This document shows positions 25,983-34,995 of a DNA stretch of 64,000 bases, one piece after another. The notes beneath the pieces were generated by a model. It was not told where the DNA came from. It saw only the letters and a list, made by a program, of their open reading frames with translations, and did no database searches. The stretch's first letter is position 1. Every line of letters starts with the position of its first letter. The stretch comes from Levilinea saccharolytica. Its GTDB lineage: Bacteria; Chloroflexota; Anaerolineae; Anaerolineales; Anaerolineaceae. Position numbers and translations under genes: made by a program. The stretch is from assembly GCF_001306035.1 (NCBI RefSeq), contig NZ_LGCM01000002.1, positions 113,189 to 177,188 of the forward strand. Reading direction: 5' to 3'.

Positions 25983-26792
25983 TTAATCTCCAAGCAAGAG
26001 GGTTCCGGGGTTCTGGCCGCACAAGGCGCTTTGCAGATTGCCGGGGTGTTCGCCGGAAAAGATGAGAACTTGCAGGCCGGGCTGACGCTGGATGAGGGCC
26101 AACATGGAGGTGACCTTTTGCTCCATGCCGCCGGTGACGTCCACTGCCGCCGAGCCGCCCAGGTGAGATGAGAGGGCCGGAAAGGCAGCTGGTGTGATGG
26201 TGGGGATGAGGCGGGTGCAGGCGGGGAAATCTTCCCAGACGCCGGCCTCGATGCCCGCCAGCAGAATACGCTGCGGGCGGAGCAGGAGGGTGAGATGTTC
26301 AAACACATCTTCTGTGGAAAGGATCGTGCCGCCCAGAGCGTGGTCAAAGGCCACATCACCCTGCACCAGGGGCAGCAGATGATGGTCGAGGGCCGCTTGC
26401 AGGGGGCGGTGGTCCCAATCGCTGACTTTGGCCCCGCGGGCAAGGATGGCGGCGGAGGGTGGAAAAGCGATGACGGGCAGTCCTGCGGCGCACAGCTCCT
26501 GGACGACGATGTCATTCAGGGCGCGGGCCTCACGCCACACTTCGGCAAAGCCCAGCCACTGTTCGGGAGTGGAGACTCCCTGGCGGGTGTGGTGGCGTTT
26601 GGCGGGCACATGGCCAAAGGAGCCGGAGCCGTGCCCCAGCACCAGGCGCAGATGCGGGCAAACCTGGCGGGCAGCGGCGATTTCCTGGGCCAGGCGGCGC
26701 AGAACTTCGGGCCGGGGAGTGGAGGTGCCGTGCTTATCGGTGATCAGCGATCCTCCCAGCTTCAGGAAGATCAAAGGGGCGGGTTCATTCAT
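25983..26792 (-). CDS. Isopentenyl phosphate kinase
   Basis: Amino acid kinase-fold enzyme that converts isopentenyl phosphate to isopentenyl diphosphate. The 269 residues start with FLKLGGSLITDK (9-20) and contain HGSGSFGHVPAKRHH, in which His61 corresponds to the catalytic His of archaeal isopentenyl phosphate kinases; DVTGGMEQKV near 195 is also typical. Together with mevalonate kinase just upstream it points to the archaeal-type mevalonate route through a phosphomevalonate decarboxylase, as known in some Chloroflexota. Other pathway genes are not in the window. The ATG at 26792 overlaps the mvk end by 8 nt. Confidence 0.9.
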   Translation of the reverse strand: MNEPAPLIFLKLGGSLITDKHGTSTPRPEVLRRLAQEIAAARQVCPHLRLVLGHGSGSFGHVPAKRHHTRQGVSTPEQWLGFAEVWREARALNDIVVQELCAAGLPVIAFPPSAAILARGAKVSDWDHRPLQAALDHHLLPLVQGDVAFDHALGGTILSTEDVFEHLTLLLRPQRILLAGIEAGVWEDFPACTRLIPTITPAAFPALSSHLGGSAAVDVTGGMEQKVTSMLALIQRQPGLQVLIFSGEHPGNLQSALCGQNPGTLLLGD

Positions 26793-27738
26793 GGACGGCC
26801 TCGACGGTGGTGATGAACACATTTTTGGCCCCGGCCTGGGTGAGGGCGGCGGCGATTTCTGGGGCGCGCTCTGGTTGGGACAGGGCGATGAGGTTTCCGC
26901 CGCGGCCTGCGCCGGAGAGCTTGGCCCCCAGCGCTCCGGCCTGCCGCGCGGCCTGGGTGAGGGTGTCCAGAATCGGGCTGGACACGCCAATTTGCTGCAA
27001 CAGGGCGTGGTTGTGATCCAGCAGTTGGCCGAGGGCGGTATGGTCGCCGGTTTCCAGGGCGGCGCGGGCGCGGTTGACCAGGCTGGCAATTTGATTGAAG
27101 TAATCCTGATAGGTTTCGGGATTTTCCTGCCAGGCGCGGCGCACATCAGCCACCACGTCGGCGGTGCGGCTGGGCTGCCCGCTGTTGGCCAGCACCAGGG
27201 TAAAGGGCTGGGCGATGCGCAGGAACTGCAGGGGGTGGCCGCGCTGGAAAAAGACCGGGCGGGCGTAGGTGATGACGGTGTTGTCTATGCCGGAGGGGGT
27301 TCCGTGGTGAATTTTTTCCACCTGATAGGCCAGTTCGTTAAGCCGTTCCAGCGGCAGAGGGCGGCTCACAAAGGCATATACTGCGCGCAGCACCGCCACG
27401 GATACCGCTGCACCGGAACCCAAACCGGAAGCCACCGGGATGGTGGAAGTGATTTTCATGCGAAAGGCGGGCAGCGGGCCGCGGCGTAAGTCGCTTTCAA
27501 TGAGATTGAGCAGGACAGACAGCGGGTGGGTGGGAGGCAGATCGGAGCGCGCAGTTGAAAGATGAATGTCGGGGGCGTCAATCCATACTGAGCCGGAGGG
27601 GGCCTGGATCCAGGGCTGAATCCGCACGGAGGTTTTGGCCTGAGTGATGGGCACGGCGATGGCCGGGCTGGAATAGACCACGGCGTGCTCGCCGCAGAGA
27701 ATCGCCTTGGCAGGGGCGGAAGCGATCAGGGCTGGCAT
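26785..27738 (-). CDS. mvk: Mevalonate kinase
   Basis: GHMP-family kinase that phosphorylates mevalonate. The 317 residues show KAILCGEHAVVYSSPAIA near the start, the glycine-rich ATP loop PVASGLGSGAA (101-111), the HGTPSGIDN substrate motif (about 146-154) and the third GHMP motif AKLSGAGRGGNLIAL. It starts at 27738, 9 nt after the upstream UbiA-family gene, and overlaps the isopentenyl phosphate kinase gene. Its location beside a polyprenyl-phosphate enzyme suggests that the operon supplies long-chain isoprenoid carriers. Confidence 0.94.
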   Translation of the reverse strand: MPALIASAPAKAILCGEHAVVYSSPAIAVPITQAKTSVRIQPWIQAPSGSVWIDAPDIHLSTARSDLPPTHPLSVLLNLIESDLRRGPLPAFRMKITSTIPVASGLGSGAAVSVAVLRAVYAFVSRPLPLERLNELAYQVEKIHHGTPSGIDNTVITYARPVFFQRGHPLQFLRIAQPFTLVLANSGQPSRTADVVADVRRAWQENPETYQDYFNQIASLVNRARAALETGDHTALGQLLDHNHALLQQIGVSSPILDTLTQAARQAGALGAKLSGAGRGGNLIALSQPERAPEIAAALTQAGAKNVFITTVEAVHE

Positions 27739-27746
27739 GGGCGTGT

Positions 27747-28616
27747 TTAGAACCAGTAGAAAATGATGAGTACGGTGAGGGCGAAGAGGGCAATGGTGGC
27801 CTGGAGCGGACGGTCGGTGAGCAGCAGCTCTTCGGGGGCACCGCCCTCTTCTTTAACGTAGATCAGGTACAGATAGCGAAAGATGCCGTACATCACAAAG
27901 GGGATGGTGAGCATCATGGTGTGGTTGTCGGGCAGATTGGGGGCCGAGAAGGTGTACAAAGAATAGGCGATGAGGGTGGTGCTGGAGACGATGGTGATGA
28001 GCTGATCCAGAAACGGCAGGGTGTAGCCGTCCAGCACGCGGCGGTGAGAGCCGGCGGTCTCCGCCAGGGTGGTCAGCTCGGCGCGGCGTTTGCCAAAACC
28101 GAGGTAGAGGGCAAAGAGGGTGGTGACCACATACAGCCAGGGGGAGAAACGCTGCACTTCGATGACGCTGACCCCCGCCGCCACGCGCAGCACAAACCCG
28201 GCGGCGATGGTGAGCACGTCAATGAGGGGCATGTGCTTGAGCCAGTTGGAATAGGCGATGTTGATGAGAAAATACACCAGGGAGATAATCCCCAGGCCGG
28301 GGGAAAGCCAAAAGGCCAGGGGGAAGGTGAGCAGCAGGATGACCACAGCCGCCGCGACCGCTGCGCGGATGGGCAGTTTGCCGGAGGGGATGGGGCGCAG
28401 GCGCTTCTTGGGGTGCTGGCGGTCGGCCTCCACGTCAATGATATCGTTGAGGATGTATACCGTGCCGGAAAGCAGGCAGAAGACGAAAAACGCGCCGAAT
28501 GAACGCAGGATGGCGGCGGGGTTGAAGAGTTGTTGGTCAAAGACCACCGCAGCCAGGACAAAAGCGTTCTTGGTCCATTGGCGGGGACGCATGGTTTTCA
28601 TCAGCGCTTTGAGCAT
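27747..28616 (-). CDS. UbiA-family prenyltransferase, decaprenyl-phosphate phosphoribosyltransferase-like
   Basis: A 289-residue integral membrane protein with about 8-9 helices. The N-terminus MRPRQWTKNAFVLAAVVFDQ and the first Asp-rich motif NDIIDVEADRQHPKKRLRPI (N57, D58, D61, D65) are those of the DPPR synthase branch of the UbiA superfamily, which moves phosphoribose from PRPP to polyprenyl phosphate; in actinobacteria this leads to decaprenyl-phospho-arabinose. The product could feed the GT-C-like proteins nearby. The real start is taken as ATG 28616; an extended -10 (TGCTAAAAT) ends 7 nt before it, which predicts a leaderless mRNA. It is the first gene of the operon. Confidence 0.88.
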   Translation of the reverse strand: MLKALMKTMRPRQWTKNAFVLAAVVFDQQLFNPAAILRSFGAFFVFCLLSGTVYILNDIIDVEADRQHPKKRLRPIPSGKLPIRAAVAAAVVILLLTFPLAFWLSPGLGIISLVYFLINIAYSNWLKHMPLIDVLTIAAGFVLRVAAGVSVIEVQRFSPWLYVVTTLFALYLGFGKRRAELTTLAETAGSHRRVLDGYTLPFLDQLITIVSSTTLIAYSLYTFSAPNLPDNHTMMLTIPFVMYGIFRYLYLIYVKEEGGAPEELLLTDRPLQATIALFALTVLIIFYWF

Positions 28617-28623
28617 ACGGAAA

Positions 28624-28632
28624 ATTTTAGCA
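28624..28632 (-). promoter_or_regulatory. Extended -10 promoter of the prenyl operon
   Basis: On the minus strand TGCTAAAAT (extended -10, one mismatch) ends 7 nt before the ATG at 28616. Transcription would begin at or within a base or two of the start codon. Confidence 0.5.
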
Positions 28633-28672
28633 TAAGTTGGCAGAAAAGAGCGGAATAGCAGCAGGGGTAAGG

Positions 28673-28678
28673 TACAAT
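28673..28678 (+). promoter_or_regulatory. Candidate -10 of tlyA
   Basis: TACAAT ends 7 nt before the ATG at 28686, the mirror image of the arrangement for the divergent operon. This again predicts a leaderless transcript. No -35 at the usual distance. Confidence 0.45.
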
Positions 28679-28685
28679 TGTGGGG

Positions 28686-29498
28686 ATGGATAAACAACGC
28701 CTGGACCTCTTATTGACTGAACGCGGCCTGGCCGAAAGCCGCAGCCAGGCACAGCGCCTGGTGATGGCCGGGCAGGTGCGCGTGGATGGGCAGGTGGTGC
28801 TGAAACCGGCGGTGAAAGTGCCGGAGAACGCCGATCTGACGGTGGACCGCGGGCCAAAATATGTTTCCCGCGGGGGAGAGAAGCTGGAACCGGCGTTGGA
28901 GGGCTTTGGGCTGACCGATCTGGGCGGGTGGGTGTGCGCGGATGTGGGGGCTTCGACGGGGGGCTTTACCGACTGCCTGCTCCAGTATGGGGCCGACAAA
29001 GTGTACGCCATTGATGTGGGCTACGGTATTTTGCATTGGAAGCTGCGCACCGACCCGCGGGTGGTTTCGATGGAGCGCACCAACGCGCGGCATGTGGAAA
29101 AATTGCCCGAGGCGGTGCGTCTGGTGGTGATGGACGCTTCGTTTATTTCGCTGCGGATTCTGCTGCCGGTGGTGCGGGGCTGGTTTGACAGCGCGGCGGG
29201 AGGGCAGGTGGTGGCTTTGATCAAGCCGCAGTTCGAAGCCGGACGGGCGGACGCAGCCAAGGGGGAAGGGGTGATCCGCGATCCGGCGGTGCACCGCAGT
29301 GTGCTGCGCGAGGTGCTGGGGGCGGCGGTGCGTGAGGGCTTCGGGGTGGAGGGGCTGATTTGCTCGCCGCTGCACGGGCCCAAGGGCAACACCGAATTTT
29401 TGGCGCTGCTGCGCTGGCCAGCTGGCGCGGAAAGCGCTGACCTGGAGGCACGCATCGCGGCAGTGGTTCCCAGCGAAGCAGCGGAGGATTCTGCGTAG
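28686..29498 (+). CDS. tlyA: TlyA family rRNA (cytidine-2'-O)-methyltransferase
   Basis: TlyA methylates cytidines of 16S and/or 23S rRNA; in mycobacteria this gives capreomycin sensitivity. The 270 residues have an N-terminal S4 RNA-binding domain (RLDLLLTERGLAESRSQAQR) and a SAM-binding FtsJ-like domain with ADVGASTGGFTDCLL (about 82-96), MDASFISLR and KPQFEAGR. I start at ATG 28686 instead of the GTG two codons earlier; neither has a clear Shine-Dalgarno, and the -10 position suggests a leaderless mRNA. A strong terminator follows. Confidence 0.93.
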   Translation: MDKQRLDLLLTERGLAESRSQAQRLVMAGQVRVDGQVVLKPAVKVPENADLTVDRGPKYVSRGGEKLEPALEGFGLTDLGGWVCADVGASTGGFTDCLLQYGADKVYAIDVGYGILHWKLRTDPRVVSMERTNARHVEKLPEAVRLVVMDASFISLRILLPVVRGWFDSAAGGQVVALIKPQFEAGRADAAKGEGVIRDPAVHRSVLREVLGAAVREGFGVEGLICSPLHGPKGNTEFLALLRWPAGAESADLEARIAAVVPSEAAEDSA

Positions 29499-29548
29499 AT
29501 TTCAATCACCCAGGTTGATTCACAGGCGGTGAAATCCTGTTAACGCAC

Positions 29549-29586
29549 CGGCGGCCCCAAAAAGATTTGAGGCCGCCGTTTTTTTT
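29549..29586 (+). terminator. Rho-independent terminator of tlyA
   Basis: CGGCGGCC and GGCCGCCG (29549-29556, 29571-29578) form an 8-bp GC stem with a 14-nt loop followed by eight T. Only the plus strand has a U-tract. Confidence 0.9.
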
Positions 29587-29599
29587 GCCTGAGGGAAAA

Positions 29600-31996
29600 T
29601 CAGGGGTTTTGATCGTAGAGCGGGGTGGCGTTGCGCGGGGACTGCACCTCCACCGCGTCCAGATTGACGGCGTTGAGCACGTCCAACACGACAGCGGGGC
29701 TGAAATCAGCGCGTTTGGTGAAAATCCACACCGGCGGGTGGTCGTAAACGCTGAAAGCCTCTTCGGCGGCAAAGAAATTATAGTTAAAGAGGGGTAAGGT
29801 AGGTTCGCGTCCCCAGGCCAGGGTGCCGCCTACGTCGGACACCTGCAAGGGGCCGAATTTCCAGGGGGCGGTGAAGAGGGCGGCCTTTTCAAACCCCAGG
29901 CGGCCGTCGAACAGGGCGCGGTAATACTCCAGGGTCATGGGGTAGGTGACGGGGATGCGAGCCGAAGACCAGATAGCACGCTGGGAGGGCAGAATGAGCA
30001 CGTCGGCCTGGGTGAGGGTTTCCACATACATAGCTTTTTTGTTGGCGTCGTCATACCAGCGGGCTTCCACGCTCAGGCCGCGGTAATACTGGCCGAATGG
30101 GTCGCGGTTTTCGAAGGGCACGGGCAGACCTTCATCCCAGCTTTCGTTGGCCAGAACGGTGCGGTACAGGCGCACGGCGCTGGAGCCCTCAACGCTGACG
30201 TGCAGGTAGTAGGGCACACCGTTTTGCAGGGTGAGGGGCGGGTCAAACTCGGCAGCATAGGTGCCCACGGGCTGATCTTTGGCTTGCGCCGGCAGGCGCA
30301 GAACGGCCTGCCCCAAAATGTCGGTGTTGTTGGCGTCGCTGCTGATGGAAAGCGTCAGCGGCGTTTCCGCAGCGGCCATGCCTTCCACGGCGGGGCGGGA
30401 CAGGCGGATGCTTTCCAGCTGACCGGGGTCGGGCAGCACGAAGGCTTGCGAGAAAGGCGCGTTGGAGGTGATCAGCAGGCCGTCGGGTGCGCCCAGCGGC
30501 TCGGTGAAGGGGCCGCTGTCGGCTGAGAGATTCAGCATAAAGGGGGCGGGGATGTTGTGGAAAATCCAGGTGGTGGCGCGCAGGCGGGTGTGCGCCTGGC
30601 GGTAAACGGCCGCGGTGAATGCGTTGGCCCACAGCAGGGTGCCGACCAGCACCAGGGCGGTGAGTGCCCCGGCCAGACCCTTACGCAGCGGGTGGGCGGC
30701 TGCCCGCTGCCAAAGCGTCAACAGCAGCCAGGCGGCTAGCAAGGCTAGGATGGGGTAGATGGGAAGGAAGTAGCGGATGGATTTGACCCAGCGCGTGCCC
30801 ATGAAGAGGAAATATCCGCCCGCCCACACCACCGGCAGCAGGTGCCGGCGCCACTCGGCGCGTTTCAAGGAGCGCCAGGCAGCATAGAACAGCCCCGACC
30901 AGGCGGTTAACCCCAGGAAGGGCCCCATGCCCCACACGACCATATTCATCAGCGGGAAGAGGATGGCCGGACGGTTGGCCCACTGCTCGGCGGGCGGGCC
31001 GCCGCCCTGACCGCTGGATTCGGCCTGAGCCACCTTCATGCTGTCCAGCCAATCCTGGTTGAGGTGCAGGGTGAACAAGGTGGTGTCGCCGCTTGCGGCG
31101 CGGAAGGTCATGGGTTGGCACAGGCGGAAGGTGAGCAGCGAAACCAGCCCGGCCACAGTCAGCCCCACGGCCGCGGCAGTGAGGACGCGGCGCAGGTCGC
31201 TTTGGGAGCGTAATTTGAGATCGGCGATATTGATGAAAGCGGCCAGGATGATGATCCCGGCCAAAGGCAGTAAATTGATGCGCGAGGCCATCGCCATGCC
31301 AAAGCTGAGGCCGAAGAGGGCAAACCACCCCAGGGCGCCCCAGGACAGGCGGTAGGGGGCGGTTTCAGGCTGGTCGGGGCGCACGGCCGCAGGGGTTTGG
31401 GCGGCGCGCACGGCGGCATACACGGCCAGGGTGGTGAAGAGGGCAGCAAAGTTATCGGAGGTCATGAAGTGGGACTGCTGAATCTGCATGACCGCCAGGG
31501 CGCTGAGCGCCCCCGCCAGCAGGCCAGCGCGCCGGCCGTAAAGGCGCGTGCCGATGAGGATCAGGATCAGGATGGAAAGGGTATCGGCGGCTGCGGAGAG
31601 GGAGCGCCCCATCTGGCGAATTTCGTCATAGCCGGTGCTGCCGGTTTGTTCACCAAACCAGCGCAGGAGGATGATGGGCCATTGTCCCCAGCGCATGCGG
31701 TTATCGGGGCCGTTGGATACCAGGGTTCCATCCACGCCGTATTTGGCGTAGGGGCTGATGGGCGACAGGCGCGTGTTGAAATACTCGTCCAGCGTGGCGG
31801 GGATGCTGAGTTGGGTGAGGGTGTTGGTGAGGCCGTATTCATCCGGGTGCAGGCTGGTTCCCTGGCTCCAGTTGGTCCAGGAAAAGCGGAAGAGGACGCC
31901 GATCAGGATGAGCAGGGCCAGGAGGAGGTCAAACAGAAAACCCCACGGGAAACGAAAGGTGCGGGCAGAGGGTTGGGAGGGGGCAGAAACGGTCAT
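29600..31996 (-). CDS. Large GT39/PMT-like membrane protein (GT-C fold)
   Basis: A 798-residue protein with about 11-12 membrane helices in the first 480 residues and a soluble C-terminal domain of about 300 residues. The first extracytoplasmic loop has LHPDEYG (His50, Asp52, Glu53), the position of the catalytic acidic residue in GT-C glycosyltransferases. QQSHFMTSDNFAALF after helix 3-4 also fits the family, which uses lipid-phosphate sugars as donors. It is homologous over nearly its whole length to the first 970 residues of the fusion protein at 40276 (shared HPDE motif, similar ends including VYDHP and F(R/T)KR(T/A)D). It is transcribed opposite the main glycan cluster. Confidence 0.82.
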   Translation of the reverse strand: MTVSAPSQPSARTFRFPWGFLFDLLLALLILIGVLFRFSWTNWSQGTSLHPDEYGLTNTLTQLSIPATLDEYFNTRLSPISPYAKYGVDGTLVSNGPDNRMRWGQWPIILLRWFGEQTGSTGYDEIRQMGRSLSAAADTLSILILILIGTRLYGRRAGLLAGALSALAVMQIQQSHFMTSDNFAALFTTLAVYAAVRAAQTPAAVRPDQPETAPYRLSWGALGWFALFGLSFGMAMASRINLLPLAGIIILAAFINIADLKLRSQSDLRRVLTAAAVGLTVAGLVSLLTFRLCQPMTFRAASGDTTLFTLHLNQDWLDSMKVAQAESSGQGGGPPAEQWANRPAILFPLMNMVVWGMGPFLGLTAWSGLFYAAWRSLKRAEWRRHLLPVVWAGGYFLFMGTRWVKSIRYFLPIYPILALLAAWLLLTLWQRAAAHPLRKGLAGALTALVLVGTLLWANAFTAAVYRQAHTRLRATTWIFHNIPAPFMLNLSADSGPFTEPLGAPDGLLITSNAPFSQAFVLPDPGQLESIRLSRPAVEGMAAAETPLTLSISSDANNTDILGQAVLRLPAQAKDQPVGTYAAEFDPPLTLQNGVPYYLHVSVEGSSAVRLYRTVLANESWDEGLPVPFENRDPFGQYYRGLSVEARWYDDANKKAMYVETLTQADVLILPSQRAIWSSARIPVTYPMTLEYYRALFDGRLGFEKAALFTAPWKFGPLQVSDVGGTLAWGREPTLPLFNYNFFAAEEAFSVYDHPPVWIFTKRADFSPAVVLDVLNAVNLDAVEVQSPRNATPLYDQNP

Positions 31997-32129
31997 CAGA
32001 GGTGTTAGGGCCTTGAGTGAGTCAGGATGCTCCCATTTTAACCTATGCTGGGGTGTGTGGGGGAGGGAAGCGGGCCAGGATGTAGGGAAGAATAGGCAGC
32101 AAAAGCCGTGCGGGCGGCAAAAAATCGGT

Positions 32130-32135
32130 TATACT
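32130..32135 (+). promoter_or_regulatory. Candidate -10 of lepA
   Basis: TATACT ends 11 nt before the lepA ATG at 32147. The predicted start of transcription leaves about 5 nt of leader and would cut into the GGGGG at 32137-32141, so either the mRNA is nearly leaderless or this box is not used. Confidence 0.35.
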
Positions 32136-32146
32136 TTGGGGGATTT

Positions 32147-33946
32147 ATGATGGAACATATTCGGAACTTCTGTATTATTGCGCACGTTGATCACGGTAAG
32201 TCCACCCTGGCTGACCGGCTGCTTCAACTTACCGGTACGATTTCAGAACGCGATATGATGAATCAAGTTCTGGATTCGATGGACCTGGAACGGGAAAAGG
32301 GGGTCACGATTAAGGCTTCGGCGGTGCGCATGGTATACACCGCTCAAGACGGCCTGGATTACGAGCTTAATCTGATTGACACCCCCGGCCATGTGGACTT
32401 TAACTATGAGGTCAGCCGGGCATTGGCGGCCTGTGAAGGGGCTTTGCTGATTGTGGATGCGACCCAGGGGATTGAGGCGCAGACGCTGGCCAACCTTTAC
32501 CTGGCGCTGGAATCGGATCTGGTGATTGTGCCGGTGATCAACAAAATTGATCTGCCGTCAGCGCGCCCGGACGAAGTGGCCCAGGAACTGGAAAACCTGA
32601 TGGGTTACCCGGCGGAAGAGATTGTGCGCATTTCTGCCAAAGAAGGCATCAATGTGGCGCAGGTGCTGGAGTTGGTGGTGAACAAGGTGCCGCCGCCCAA
32701 AGGCAATGCCTCCGAACCGCTGCGCGCTTTGATCTTTGATTCGCATTACGACTCGTACAAGGGCGTGATCGCCTATGTGCGCGTGAACGAAGGCGAAATT
32801 CGCAGCGGGGATTCGGTGAAACTGATGGTGACGGGGGCCGTGGTGAAGCCGGTGGAGATCGGCGTGTTTTCGCCGGGGATGCGACCCGTGGATGCGCTGC
32901 GCGCTGGCGACGTGGGCTATGTGGCCACCGGTCTGAAGACTGTGGCGGAATGTCGGGTGGGCGATACCTTCACCAACCCACAGCGGCCGGCGGCGGCTGC
33001 GCTGCCGGGCTACCGCAAGGCCAAGCCGATGGTGTTTGCGGGCATTTACCCGACAGAAGGCGAAGATTACCCCGATCTACGCGATGCCCTGGATAAACTG
33101 CAATTAAATGACGCCTCATTGGTTTTTGAGCCAGAGACCTCACAGGCGCTGAATTTTGGCTTCCGCTGCGGCTTTTTGGGCCTGTTCCACATGGAGATCA
33201 TCCAGGAACGGCTGGAACGCGAATACGATCTGGATATTGTGGTGACGGCGCCGTCGGTGGAATATGAAGTCATCATGACCGATGGTGAGGTGCTGCGGGT
33301 GGATTCCCCGGCGCAGCTGCCGGACGAAAGTTTGATTAGTGAAATTCGCGAGCCGTGGATGGCGCTGCAAATCTTCTCCCCGACCGACTATTTCGGCACG
33401 ATTATGGATTTGATCAGCAAGCGCCGCGGCGTGTTTGTGAGCCAGGAACACCCCGCGCCCAACCGGGTGCAGCTGAATTTTGAAATTCCGTTGTCGGAAT
33501 TGATTGTGGACTTCTTCGATGCGCTGAAATCCCGCTCGCGCGGCTATGCCTCGATGGATTATCAGTTCCTGGAATACCGCCCCGGCAACCTGGTGAAACT
33601 GGAAGTGCTGGTGGGCGGCGAAGCGGTGGACGCGCTGGCGGCAATTGTGCACAAGGAAAACGCCTACCACAAGGGGCAGGCGCTGGTGAGCAAGCTGAAA
33701 GAGCTGATCCCGCGGCAGCTGTTTGACGTGGCTATTCAGGCTTCTTCCGGCGGGCGAATCATCTCGCGGGCCAATGTGAAGGCGGTGCGCAAAGACGTGC
33801 TGGCTAAATGCTACGGCGGCGACATTACCCGCAAGAAAAAGCTGCTGGAAAAGCAAAAACGCGGCAAGCGCCGTATGAAGATGGTGGGCAGCGTGGAAAT
33901 TCCGCAGGATGCCTTCATGGCGGTGCTGAGGCTGGAGGAGGAGTGA
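32147..33946 (+). CDS. lepA: Elongation factor 4 (LepA)
   Basis: Ribosome-associated translational GTPase that helps in initiation and back-translocation. The 599 residues contain the P-loop AHVDHGKST (12-20), the switch region ERGI-type sequence here [19 protein letters not shown] and NKIDLP, followed by the domains and the unique C-terminal LepA domain ([25 protein letters not shown] split over the end). Start is the first of two adjacent ATGs (32147 or 32150) behind GGGGGA. It heads the long plus-strand run; the next gene overlaps its stop. Confidence 0.97.
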   Translation: MMEHIRNFCIIAHVDHGKSTLADRLLQLTGTISERDMMNQVLDSMDLEREKGVTIKASAVRMVYTAQDGLDYELNLIDTPGHVDFNYEVSRALAACEGALLIVDATQGIEAQTLANLYLALESDLVIVPVINKIDLPSARPDEVAQELENLMGYPAEEIVRISAKEGINVAQVLELVVNKVPPPKGNASEPLRALIFDSHYDSYKGVIAYVRVNEGEIRSGDSVKLMVTGAVVKPVEIGVFSPGMRPVDALRAGDVGYVATGLKTVAECRVGDTFTNPQRPAAAALPGYRKAKPMVFAGIYPTEGEDYPDLRDALDKLQLNDASLVFEPETSQALNFGFRCGFLGLFHMEIIQERLEREYDLDIVVTAPSVEYEVIMTDGEVLRVDSPAQLPDESLISEIREPWMALQIFSPTDYFGTIMDLISKRRGVFVSQEHPAPNRVQLNFEIPLSELIVDFFDALKSRSRGYASMDYQFLEYRPGNLVKLEVLVGGEAVDALAAIVHKENAYHKGQALVSKLKELIPRQLFDVAIQASSGGRIISRANVKAVRKDVLAKCYGGDITRKKKLLEKQKRGKRRMKMVGSVEIPQDAFMAVLRLEEE

Positions 33947-34953
33947 GCGGCGGCGCGCGGGGTGTGTGGATGCGCGTGCGGCGCTGGCTGCCGGGCGTGA
34001 TCATCAGCCTGGTGGCTTTGGTGATCGTCTTTCGGCTGGCCCGCTGGGAAGAGCTGCGCACGGCCTTTCAGAATATTCAGCCGCTGCCGGTGGCTGCCGC
34101 GGTGGCTTTGACGGTCATCTCGCTGTGGACGCGCGCCAACGGCTGGCGGGTGCTTTTGGATCACCGCCCGACGGTCTCACAAAGCTTTTTCATCATTAAC
34201 GAAGGCTATTTGCTGAACAACCTGTTCCCGCTGCGCATGGGTGAAGTGGGGCGGGCGGTGTTCATGGGTCAGGCCAGCGGCCTGGGCCCGCTGCATGTGC
34301 TCTCGACAATCGTGATTGAACGCGCCTTTGACCTGGCGATTGCGGCGGGGATGCTGCTGAGCACGCTGCCGTTAGCCCTGGGCGCGGAATGGGCGCGTCC
34401 CTTTGCCGTGGTGACCCTGGGGCTGGTGATTGTGGGGTTGGCTGGTCTATATGGGATGGCGCGCTTTAACGAGCGCGTGCAGGCCTTCATCTTGAAAATG
34501 GGCCAGCGCTGGGCCTTCGTGGAACGCTGGATTGTGCCGCGGGTGGCTTCGCTGCTGGAGGGGCTGCGGGTGTTGACCCGCCCCAGCCAGTTCTTGGCCG
34601 CTCTGTTTTGGATGGTGCTTTCCTGGGTGCTGTGGGTGGCCGTGCATTACGTGATGCTGTTCACGCTGGTGCCGCAGGTGCCCTTATGGTGGCCGATGTT
34701 TATTGACAGTGTGCTGGCCCTGGGGGTGGCGGTACCTTCGGCCCCGGCGGCCTTGGGCGTGTTTGAGGCGGCGGTGGTGGGCGCGCTGGCGGTGTTGGGC
34801 GTGGATAATTCCTCCGCGCTGGCCTATGCCATCTTGATGCACTTTATCAATTTTGCGGTCACGGGCATTTTTGGGTTTATCGGATTGCTAAAAGAAGGGC
34901 GTTCATTGGGTTCGTTGAGCGCGCAGCTGCGTGCCCAGGAACCGCGGGTGTAA
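33943..34953 (+). CDS. LPG-synthase-TM/YbhN (UPF0104) family membrane protein
   Basis: A 336-residue polytopic protein with about 8 helices. [35 protein letters not shown] and [18 protein letters not shown] are the conserved segments of the MprF flippase-domain family. Related proteins in archaea and bacteria sit in glycan clusters and are suspected of flipping lipid-linked sugars. The start is GTG at 33943, overlapping the lepA stop (GTGA), with GGAGGAG before it. Placed first among sugar genes, it is a good candidate for the flippase of the locus; its cargo is not known. Confidence 0.85.
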   Translation: MSGGARGVWMRVRRWLPGVIISLVALVIVFRLARWEELRTAFQNIQPLPVAAAVALTVISLWTRANGWRVLLDHRPTVSQSFFIINEGYLLNNLFPLRMGEVGRAVFMGQASGLGPLHVLSTIVIERAFDLAIAAGMLLSTLPLALGAEWARPFAVVTLGLVIVGLAGLYGMARFNERVQAFILKMGQRWAFVERWIVPRVASLLEGLRVLTRPSQFLAALFWMVLSWVLWVAVHYVMLFTLVPQVPLWWPMFIDSVLALGVAVPSAPAALGVFEAAVVGALAVLGVDNSSALAYAILMHFINFAVTGIFGFIGLLKEGRSLGSLSAQLRAQEPRV

Positions 34954-34995
34954 TTTTTTCGTTTAATCCACTGAAGGATGGATGGAGCAAGAGCG

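Noticed and set aside
26983..27146. Long N-terminal extension of the isopentenyl phosphate kinase frame into mvk
   Set aside because: The extra residues are Pro/Ser-rich shadow sequence; the family N-terminus begins at the ATG at 26792.
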